Origin: Sacculina carcini
Lineage: Eukaryota; Arthropoda; Thecostraca; Sacculinidae
DNA: 64,000 nucleotides
NCBI GenBank assembly: GCA_916048095.2
Contig: OU696589.1
Span: 6,578,183-6,642,182 of the forward strand
Reading direction: 5' to 3'
Each line of letters starts with the position of its first letter. The stretch's first letter is position 1. Both the position numbers and the translations under genes were made by a program. Positions 22,101 to 30,000 of this stretch are shown here, one piece after another. The notes below the pieces were generated by a model, which ran no database searches, had not been told where the DNA came from, and saw nothing but the letters and a program-made list of their open reading frames with translations.

Positions 22101-22690
22101 CTACGTGGATTTTAGAAGCATCTTACAACATAGGTAGTCATTATAGGTATACACAATAAAAGCATAGTCATACGTACCACGGTGTTAGAATACAGGTTAT
22201 TTCAAGTAGTAGGAACATGGTTAAAACGGTGGTCAAGTAAATCTGAGGCTCAAGTCTGGTAAAATAAAGCTGAGGCATACACGGTAAAGTTAAGATGATA
22301 GTTAAAATGCAGAAAAAAGTAATATAAAAATACATTCATACACCGTGCATACGCGAACACACACAGGTCCAGTTCAGACACTCGCATACACTTGGCACAC
22401 ACAATCGTAGACAGTCTCACACAAACACAGGCACACTAACAAGTTCACGCACTCAGACACAATCTCTCACACACTCTCTCTCTCTCTCTCTCACCATACG
22501 CAATCACACAACATATACAGTAGGAAGTCCTACGAGATATCAAAAATCACCTGTATGCGTCATCATTCTCATCGTCGCTGAATCCTCCGTATGTTGTTTT
22601 ATAGAACTCATCCTCTTCCTGTTCGTCGATCAACTTGCTCATGCGATTGCCAGCATTGGCGCGACGCTCGCGCGATTTGGCCAGCCACAT
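11890..22690 (-). CDS. VPS72: VPS72 / YL1 nuclear protein (H2A.Z-handling remodeller subunit), complete, 8 coding exons
   Basis: Joined minus-strand exons 22690-22551, 21760-21610, 21302-21164, 20250-20041, 19689-19466, 16425-16199, 14196-14073 and 12057-11890 give about 460 aa with every splice phase matching. Known family role: YL1 binds H2A.Z-H2B and is a subunit of the SRCAP and TIP60 complexes in the nucleus. Landmarks in order match human VPS72: MWLA start, EEDEFYKTTYGGFS, VDSDFDIDETDE, FTKAYK, a basic middle, EERLAEAKITEQENLNSL, CTGPMIRYHS, CSRTFVSFSE, then the YL1 C-terminal domain ICPVTRLPARYFDPITRLPYA and KVLREAYY. It is longer than human (364 aa) because of low-complexity segments. 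Introns are unusually rich in tandem repeats. An acceptor just before the ATG implies a noncoding 5' exon. It is head-to-head with BOD1L1. Confidence 0.92.
12062..13578. repeat. Composite (CA)n / AATAAAACAATAAC array in VPS72 intron 7
   Basis: About 1.5 kb of CA tracts regularly interrupted by AATAAAACAATAAC (on plus), giving a variable unit of roughly 18-30 bp with several dozen copies and longer-period duplications (for example near 12930-13100 and 13200-13330). On the VPS72 sense strand it reads as TG tracts with TTATTGTTTTATT. Very long V/C/L open frames on minus are produced by the repeat. Confidence 0.95.
13579..13740. other. Unique island inside the composite array
   Basis: About 160 bp of complex sequence (CAGGGGAACAATCAGC... 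to ...AAATATATTTGTTTGTGTC) interrupts the repeat. Its last 20 bases resemble sequence at 20985-21004. No splice-bounded exon could be fitted into the VPS72 frame. Confidence 0.5.
13741..14035. repeat. Second block of the composite (CA)n / AATAAAACAATAAC array
   Basis: Same unit as at 12062-13578, about ten copies, ending just before VPS72 exon 7. Confidence 0.95.
14073..14196 (-). CDS. VPS72: VPS72 coding exon 7 (YL1 C-terminal domain)
   Basis: Acceptor GTCAG at 14197 completes an Arg codon split from exon 6. The exon encodes LPARYFDPITRLPYANVQAI and VLREAYYRQLELKGNRQ, the hallmark of the YL1_C domain (human PALYRDPVTDIPYA). Donor GAG then GTGTGT at 14072, in phase 0. Confidence 0.93.
14208..14600. 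repeat. (ACAAATAC)n-type compound repeat
   Basis: Low-complexity stretch built from ACAAATA, TACACA and CATACA words, without a fixed period. It occupies the start of VPS72 intron 6 as read toward exon 7. Confidence 0.85.
14792..15775. repeat. 17/19-bp minisatellite in VPS72 intron 6
   Basis: About 57 tandem copies of TAGTGGAAATTAATGTA, with a minority of 19-bp units that carry an extra AC (TAACTAGTGGAAATTAATG). Rare variants (GTACAG at 15663-15690, ACTCTAG at both ends) mark edges. Unit order is clustered: runs of the 19-bp type at 14950-15030, otherwise scattered. No open frame or splice motif is linked to it. Confidence 0.95.
15826..16175. repeat. (GT)n array near VPS72 exon 6
   Basis: GT tracts with GATGTG and CAGTGTG interruptions. 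One of only a few GT-on-plus (CA-sense) arrays inside VPS72. Confidence 0.9.
16199..16425 (-). CDS. VPS72: VPS72 coding exon 6
   Basis: Acceptor GATGCAG at 16426 and donor CAG then GTATAT at 16198. The exon begins IEFSDRP, has a Ser/Thr linker, then CSRTFVSFSE and ARSICPVT, aligning with human CSRTFITFSD and REVCPVT. It enters in phase 0 and leaves with two bases of an Arg codon. Confidence 0.92.
16630..19465. repeat. 21-bp minisatellite, about 135 copies, repeating the exon 5 donor junction
   Basis: Plus-strand unit AAATTCACCTTGATAAGGAGG. Read in the VPS72 direction each unit is GTGAATTTCCTCCTTATCAAG, so each junction of two units reads ATCAAG then GTGAAT, identical to the real end of exon 5 and its donor. 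Variants at donor positions give GTGACT, GTGAGT, GTGAGC, GTGAAC and GTGACG. A divergent class (AGGTGAGCTAGATAAGG on plus) sits at both array edges and internally near 18158 and 19250. The length is divisible by 3, so several frames are open on both strands (one minus frame spells a PPYQGEF heptad for about 1,000 residues). The VPS72 frame itself hits TAG after the first unit. Confidence 0.95.
19466..19689 (-). CDS. VPS72: VPS72 coding exon 5
   Basis: The acceptor is a (TG)8 tract followed by TCGGTGCAG. The exon encodes KYLLMETEKRK and CTGPMIRYHSVV, matching human CPGPIITYHSV, then a His/Ala/Thr-rich low-complexity tail ending LQLDDIK. Donor ATCAAG then GTGAAT at 19465 leads straight into the 21-bp minisatellite. 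Phase 0 at the 3' end fits exon 6. Confidence 0.9.
19690..20035. repeat. (CA)n and (GA)n low-complexity intron
   Basis: CA tracts interspersed with ATAAGAAACA, then GAGA-rich sequence at 19895-20010. The 350-bp intron 4 of VPS72 consists almost entirely of this. Confidence 0.85.
20041..20250 (-). CDS. VPS72: VPS72 coding exon 4
   Basis: Acceptor GTGTTAG at 20251, donor CTGG then GTGTGT at 20040 (the better-looking GTGAGC four bases on breaks the frame). The exon encodes a very basic Arg-rich helix and MTQEERLAEAKITEQENL, matching human LTQEELLREAKITEELNL. Split Glu codon to exon 5. Confidence 0.92.
20255..20560. repeat. (CA)n with CATAAGAA interruptions
   Basis: Compound microsatellite upstream of VPS72 exon 4 (in transcript sense a TG-rich tract). 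Confidence 0.85.
20561..21163. other. VPS72 intron 3, remainder
   Basis: Contains a CGCGGG...AAAGCGC foldback-like piece near 20650, CA tracts at 20862-20960 and 21026-21050, and no coding signal. Confidence 0.5.
21164..21302 (-). CDS. VPS72: VPS72 coding exon 3
   Basis: Acceptor TGTTCAG and donor ATAG then GTTAGT. The exon encodes EPALVKKKNKEETT, a Ser/Ala stretch and KLKHRRRNAKNLA. This is the basic histone-binding side of the N-terminal region. Conservation with human is in composition, not in residues; phases join exons 2 and 4 exactly. Confidence 0.85.
21330..21600. repeat. GT tracts and a small foldback in VPS72 intron 2
   Basis: GT tracts at 21340-21437 and 21557-21592 flank a segment with AAACGCGCTTTCGC and GCGGTACAAACGC. 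Confidence 0.7.
21610..21760 (-). CDS. VPS72: VPS72 coding exon 2
   Basis: Acceptor GGGATCAG and donor AAG then GTGACC. The exon encodes the acidic box DVVDSDFDIDETDEVRSD (human EVDSDFDIDEGDEPSSD), a basic patch and VFTKAYK. The acidic segment is the H2A.Z-H2B contact region in the family. Confidence 0.93.
21761..22550. other. VPS72 intron 1
   Basis: AT-rich. Holds a short palindrome (GCGCGTGGGCATGTCTATCCCACGC near 21991-22015) related to the perfect one at 53139-53174, and CT/CA tracts at 22320-22495. No gene. Confidence 0.5.
22551..22690 (-). CDS. VPS72: VPS72 coding exon 1
   Basis: ATG follows directly on acceptor CTGTCAG. The exon encodes MWLAKSRERR, AGNRMSKL and QEEDEFYKTTYGGFSDDE, matching human AGNRLSGLLEAEEEDEFYQTTYGGF. 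Donor ACAG then GTGATT. An unseen 5' UTR exon must lie further right. Confidence 0.92.
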
Positions 22691-23791
22691 CTGACAGATA
22701 ATTGGGAAACTATCAACCAACACTGCGTGTACCCCGGTGCAAGACACATCTGTGCGTTTCATCTCCCGTTTTTTACCTGATTGGGTACAATTTCGTTTGG
22801 TCTGTAATCTTTGAAACCTTTGGAGAAAAAAACATCTTGGAATCAGCAGAGTAAAGCCGGAGCTCCACTTATTAATGATTTCTTTCAATGCCAAGTTCTA
22901 ATATAAATTCAGGCAGAAAATGTGTATTTATGGACGGCTAACCTGGTATTGGCAGTCTGTCATGACAGATAATTGCGGAGAAATTTGAAAACCAGTAGTC
23001 TAGAAAGCACAGAGAAATTACCGACTACTCCACTTGCCTTTGTAAAAGTAAAGCAGAGCTGAAAGTATAAAACACAACGCCAACGGAACCAAAAACACTA
23101 TTCAAAGCACAGCCAAAACAGTAAATACTTCATTAATGTCTTTATTCGTGCTCTTATGGAAATTTGACATGATCATTAAAAATTTTGGTGATCCATATTA
23201 TGGGTGAATCACTGTTTTAGTAATGTGCTGAGATGAAGAGACCTATTTCTTTAATTGAGGAATATTTTTAACAAACAAATGTAGACCAAATCAGCGCGAC
23301 CGAATCAATTGCGACATTATTCTGAGCGCAATGTTTTCTGAGTTCTGTGTTTGTTGAGTTTCCTCGGTTCGCCTTTAGCTTACGTAGAGGCTGCATCGGA
23401 CCACAGCATCTGAGCCTAACCTGTGCTATATGCAGTAACCAATAACAACAACAACAACAACAACAGCAATGTTTTCGTGTGTGTAAGCGTGTTGGTGAGA
23501 TGATTTGTAGGTGTGGCGGTTTAAGGTGAATATTTTTATATATTTCATGTGTTCGTATACTTTTAAAATGTTTTAATATGTAGCTGAAGGATTATCGTTT
23601 GTTATTGGTTTTTGGGTTTTTAATCCTACAGTTTAATGTATGTAGATGCAACACACTGCTCAATGTGATTTTACAGCGGATTTATTTTTATTTTTTGTGT
23701 GTTTTCAGCCGTGCAATAAGAATTGCTTCATGATCTGGTGAATTGTTGTTGGTGAGACGAGTGTGGTTGTTCAGTGCTGTTCGCTAACGTC
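22691..23791. promoter_or_regulatory. Shared intergenic/promoter region between VPS72 and BOD1L1
   Basis: The 1.1 kb between two divergent start codons must hold both 5' UTR exons and both promoters. A clear acceptor (TTTTCAG at 23702-23708) begins the BOD1L1 exon that contains its ATG, and a short upstream ORF starts at 23730. No TATA box or CpG island is evident. Confidence 0.5.
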
Positions 23792-24079
23792 ATGCTAATG
23801 AACGGTCCACCAATGTCAATGTCCGCCGACCCCCAGCAGCAGCAGCACCCGCTGCCCGTGCATGTCGCCATGACAGTGCCTCCCCCGTCACTGCGGGTCC
23901 CCCTCACCATCCCCCCTCCACCGCTGCACGTGCCTCCACCCCCACTGCCGCCTGCACAGCCGCAGGCCGTCATCTACGGCGATCAGGACGAGGCGGTGAA
24001 GCGCGTCTGGCACGAGGTGATGTCGCGCGGCGTATTTGACGCGCTGCGCCGGGATTGTCTCGCCGATGTGGACACACGG
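23792..24079 (+). CDS. BOD1L1: BOD1L1 coding exon 1
   Basis: First ATG downstream of the acceptor at 23708; a second in-frame ATG is six bases on. Proline-rich head, then AVKRVWHEVMSRGVFDALRR. Donor ACACGG then GTGCGT, phase 0. Confidence 0.85.
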
Positions 24080-27000
24080 GTGCGTGACAGTTCTCAACCC
24101 TCTCTTCCTCTCCTGTGATTCACTGACTCTTCTATATTACTATTTTGCACTGTTGTTTGCGCACGTTAAAGGTTAAAAGCCTCGAGTGACAGCTGCTACA
24201 CGGGAAGAAGCCGAAGCTTATGAACACACACATGTGTGTCCCGTGCAGCTCGCTGCCACCACAGAACCGACCCTCTCCACGCTATGACGCCACAAGGACG
24301 GAAGACGTATTAGAGAGGGCCACCTCCCCAGAATGCATGACACAACACATGACTGATATCTGGTACCATCATTTACTGCTGGGTGGACAGGGACTGTTGG
24401 ATTATAGAATTCGCCCAATGAAATTCTGCTCCGCCGGGATTTGAACCACGGTCCTTTCGCTTGTGAGGCGGGTGTGCTACCACTACACCACGGAGTCCAC
24501 AAAGTGTGTGTTGTTCTTATTGAGATATGATAGGCGTTCATGGCAGCCGGTTAAATTCGATATTCTGAATCTTTCCAATTAAATGTATTAATTGTCAATA
24601 AAAGGTAGGCAATTAAGCTAAACTAGGTTTGCAGGAATTCTACACAAGCTGAAACTTTCACAAAACAACAACCGCTTCTCCCATATCGCCACAGTAAGCC
24701 ACACTTTCAAGTCACAAAACACATCATCACACACATAATAATCCTGAATCACAAAAACAGTCTCAATGCTCGTGAATACACTCTGTGTACACTTCTCTCG
24801 TTATAATATTAATTAATATATGCGCTGTTGCCTTTAACAGCTTACAGCTTATGTTATTTCGTCTGGAGCTTTCTTGTTAGTATTTCTTATTTGTTATGCT
24901 TTCTTGTTAGTAGTTCTTATTTATTATGCAAACTATGTTGATTCAATACGTTTTCAATTCTGGGCTTGTTTACGCATGCATTGTGCTAGTTATGTTTAAT
25001 GAACTTCCTCTTGAAAATCCATCTTCTCTCTCTCTTACAGGTATTTTTGTACATATCTTCTCGGTGTATCTTCTGTTGAATAATTATTATTATATTGTGT
25101 GAATAACTGTTTGGTTTATTGATCTGTGGTTATTTTCAGCTGTTTTTTTTCTATAGTATATCGCTGCTCATATCTTATCGTTTATGTGATATTGTTTTGT
25201 TAAATCTACATTGTTTGATTGTCTGTTTCCTGCATCTATGTCAATTTGAGCGCTATACCAAATACACGTGTTGTTGTTGTTGTCATGTACTCACGTGGTC
25301 ACGTGATCACGTGATTCTGCCAACAGCCAGCCTATCAGAACCTGCACGCGCGCGTCGGTCGTTTTGTGCGCGTGTTTCTCGGACAGCAGAAATGGTCGCC
25401 GAGTTTGAACCGTAATCAGCTGAGAGAGCGCATGGGACGTCAACTGCTCGTGTGAGTGTGCTCTGGGATCCTCCGTTTTTTATATATGTCTCTGACGGTT
25501 TATTAAAAAGTCAAACACACACACACACACACAGGAATGTTGGTTATTCTTGGATGTTTCTTATTGAATCATATTTATTGTTATTTATTACTTATTTATT
25601 AATATTTATTCTTATTTATTGATGGTTGTTATTTACTGAATCACATATTTATTGTTGATTGTTATTATTTATTGAGGAACGTGGGCGGAGTGACATTATG
25701 GAATGTTATCGGATGATGGTTTATTATTTATTGTTATTTATTTATTATTTTCTTTCCAACTCTCTTTCTAGAATTTTTGCTTTTCGAACTCTCTTTCTCT
25801 CTGAATCTTTTGGGTGCATCCGGTACATGGGGCCACCGCAGGGTGGTAATAGTGCTTGCACTCTTCCCCCATGATACTGGAATTGTGTGTAATTAATAAT
25901 AACAATAATAATAAAAGTTAAATGCTCAAGTGGCAGCTGCTACACGGGAAGAAGTCGAAGCTTATAAAAACACAGGTGTGTCCCGTGCAGCTCGCTGTCA
26001 CCGCAGAACCGACCCTCTCCACGCTATGGCGCCACAAGTACGGAAGACGTATTAGAGAGGGCCACCTCCCCAGAATACATGACACAACACATGACTGATA
26101 TCTGGTACCATCATTTACTGCTGGGTGGACAGGGGCTGTTGTATTATAGAATTAGCCAAATAAATTCTTCTCCGCCGGGTTCCGAATGTGGTTATGCGAG
26201 TATGATATTGTTTGTGTTTCTTTTTGTATGTGGATTTATACGGAGACCACACGACAGATGCATACTCCAATTGCGGTTTTAATGTTTGTCTTCTCACCGA
26301 GGTTCCTCTTCCCCGCCTTCTAGTTGTCATAACTTTCTTTGAAGTTGTTTGTATTGTGTTTTGGTTTGTGATATCGTTGATGCTTTTGTTTGGAAAGCTA
26401 TATTTCTCTACTTATATCTCTTTTAATCTGATTCTAAATAAGTTGTTCTGTTATTCCCTCGTATATACAGGGTGGCGCCGGTAAATGAAGACAATATGCG
26501 CTCCACACAAAACTTTTATTTTTTGACAAAAGTCAGTACATTGGATGAAAGGTTTGAACTGGGGTAGCTGATGGCGACCTGTCGATCACACTTCACTCGA
26601 TGAATCCCCCTCCGCAGCGATGACGGCCTCGATTCGTGGCCTGAACCGGGCGCAGTTCTTGGTCAGCATGACCTTGTTCATCTTGACCATCACCTGCTTG
26701 ATGGCTGACTTCAGAGAGTCGAGAGTGTTGTGTGGGCGCTTGTTGGTGTCCCTCTCGACTACGCCCCACAGGTAGTAGACGAGCGGGTTCAAGTCCGGGG
26801 AGTTTGGCGGCCAGAACTCGGGCGTGATGTAGCTGTGCAGGTTGGCGCTCATCCACTCCTGCGTCGCCTTGGCCTTGTGGGCAGGGGCCGAGTCCTGCTG
26901 GAAGACATACGGCCTTCCCTCGGCCACTCCGTCGATCCAGGGCTTCACGACTCACGCAGAACCTTCACATACTCTTCGGCGTTCACCCTAAGTCCTTTCT

Positions 27001-30000
27001 CGAAGAAGTGCGGAGGCATGACGTCTCCCTGGTTGGAGACGACGCTGAAAACCATGAAGGTGGCTGGGAACTTTGTGTGCATGACGAGGGGTATATCCTC
27101 GGGGTCCTGACACAACCACCGGTCGTTCCTCCCGTTCACCTTTTGATCTTGGTCGAAACTTTTCTCGTCGGAAAAGAACCAAAGCATTTTGGGTTCCTCG
27201 GGATGCTTGATTTCACACAGCAACTTTTTGCTTTTTCGTAGCGGTTTTCCTTGGTTTGTTGTGTCATAAACTGACCCCGCCTCATCACACATGAGCTGTA
27301 GCGTTAATCTTCGTGGATGCAACGTCACACTGTCTTGTGATGCACCTGCAGCTCCCGAGCGATGGCTCGGATTGACTTGCTCGGGTCATCGCCGACGATG
27401 TTCTGGACTTTGGCGATGAAATCATCGTCTCTGATGGCATCAGATCGTCGGGAATGCTTCTTCCGCTTTGCCACAGACTGGACGTTGCCCCCAGACTCAT
27501 CCAAGCTTCGCTTGACTTTGTATACGAAGCTACTTTCGACCTTGAGGAAGGTGGCGACCTCCGGCGCCTCGTTGACGGCGTGAAGCGCCACAATGACAGC
27601 GTGCCTTTTCATTTCTTCTGTTATCATCTTTAGCTGCAACCTTCCCTCTTGCTATGGCCCACAACTACTATAAAGCCTTGAACATATATACAAAAAATTA
27701 TTGCTCTGCACAAAATAGTTTACTCGCAATACAGGTTTGAAATTTGTGGTTATTTACCGGCGCCACCCTGTATATAAATGTTGCCGATTTTAATTAATTT
27801 TCTTGTTCAATTTGTTATTTTCCGGCTGGTTATTTTAATATCATAATTATGTCCGCCCTTTTTTCGTTCTTTGTTCCAATCTTGTGCTCAATTTTTGCTT
27901 TTTCCAGCCTTTCTGGACTGCATTTTGTAAAATAATTTCATACAATTTTTCAACGTGTATCCTGTGTGTGTGTATGTGCGTATGTGTGAGAGAGTGTAGT
28001 TCTCCATTTCTGGACATCGGAGTGGAGCGTATTGTAGACCAGGTGGTACAGCGCAGTGCTTGCAGTGGTCACACACAACGAGTGTACGATCTCGTGCACG
28101 AGGTGTTATTTACACCTCCAGGACAACCCCGTCCTCCACCTCCTCCTCCGCCATCGTCATCATCAGGTGAGCTGTCTGTCTGTGTGTCTCTCGATTGGCT
28201 GTGTGTGTGTGTGGGGGGGGGGGGGGTGGTTTTGAGCAGTAATGATGTACCGGTCCGATAGTCCTTCTACCTTTGGTCGGATATTATATGTATTATTTGC
28301 CATGGAGTTCTGTTCCAGTTATCTATATGATTAGCTGGTTTTTTTTCACGTTTTTTTCCTGTAGTTTTGTCCTTTCTTCGATATTTTTCCAATTCATCAA
28401 TTGCAATTTCTTTCAATTTATCTCGTGTTCTGTAGCTTTCGCATCCTTCCATCTATGTTTCTCTTTCCTATTTAATTGGCAATTAATTATGCTTAATTGA
28501 TATGTCCGATGGATGCCATTTTCCTTGTTTTCTCGCGTTTGTTGTATGTTAATATTTATTTCTCCTTTTGACTTCACATCTAACACATCTTTCACTTATC
28601 ATTTCTCCAGTATCTGATAAACTTATTATAAACCTGTCATGTTTTGTGTTATCTTCAAGCGCTTTTTTTGTTATAAGTTTTGTTAATTTGTTTTGTTCTT
28701 GTTCCGAATTCTAATTGTGTGTATATTCTGTTGTTGTGCATGTGTGTTTGTGATATGCGCTCTATTAAATATATGATTGATGGATAGAAGGTCGCTATAG
28801 ATCATCCTAGCTTATCTCGCGTGATTCTTCCTTATACCTTCACAAATATCGTTATTTTTCGCTGTTCGAAAGGTTATTCGTATGTCGCATAGCTTCACCC
28901 AAAACTTGTTCCAGTTTCATTCTATTATTAATATGAATTTCTGTGTTTTTCAGCGAAATCGCTGAATTTCATTTAGACTCTTGAAATTTCACTTACTGTA
29001 TTGTTATGAGCTTATGTGAGCTTATGCGTATATGTAGCTGTTTTGCGAGAAAAACACCCGAATGGTAGCTATGTATCGGTAAAGTAATCATAAATCTCTT
29101 TCACATAGTTCCAGTCCAGAATGCAATTTTAGGAGGGGCTGAATTATTTTATGCGAATATGCCTATATATCAATAATTTCTACAAACATATATTTGTGAG
29201 AACCACAAGGGACACAATATAAAGAAACTCGTTTATGTATCTTTCCTTCACGTTTGCTAGATGCGTTCATTGTTTGTTTGTATTTGTTGATGGGTTTTTT
29301 CCATTAAGTTTGTTGGGTTTTGCTGACAGATTCGATGGTGAACCACACATTCTTGCCACCACCAATGTCCTTCGATAACTCACTGCAGACCTACCGACAC
29401 ACAGACTCTGAGCTCAACGGTAGCGGAACTACCTCCCCCCCTGTTCGTACTGGACTCAATGATACACCGAAGAATTTTTACAACAATCAACCAGTTACGG
29501 ACGACAGTGACAGCCGGACAGACAAACAGACAGACAGTGCCGTGAATCAGTCTGCGCCAGCGATGTTCACTCAGTGGTACCAGCAGTTCCAGATGTTCGA
29601 TTCAACGTCCGCACCCGCTCAGCAGAAGGTCACCGAACCGGCGGCTCAAAAACACCCAGCGGCTCACGAGGAATCGGCTGACGAAGACGCGGAGGTGTTA
29701 CAAGAAGATGGAGAAGTACTGGAGACTTCTGATGTTAAAATGTGTTGTGTAGCCGACATGATGGATCAGGACAACAGTGATGTACGCTTGGATGCCGACC
29801 AGCGGCTCGTGTTGGACAATAACGACGCAGTGATTGAGGACGGTGAGATTGTGGACAGTGAGAGTGAGGAGGCGCCCGACAGTCCCAATGTCATGTGGCA
29901 GATGAGTCCTCTGTCGGAGGCAGGCAGTGACCGGGCCGATGATCTGATGGAGCAAGCGGAAGAACTGCTCGAACAACAGCAGCGTCTGCAACAAACTGAG

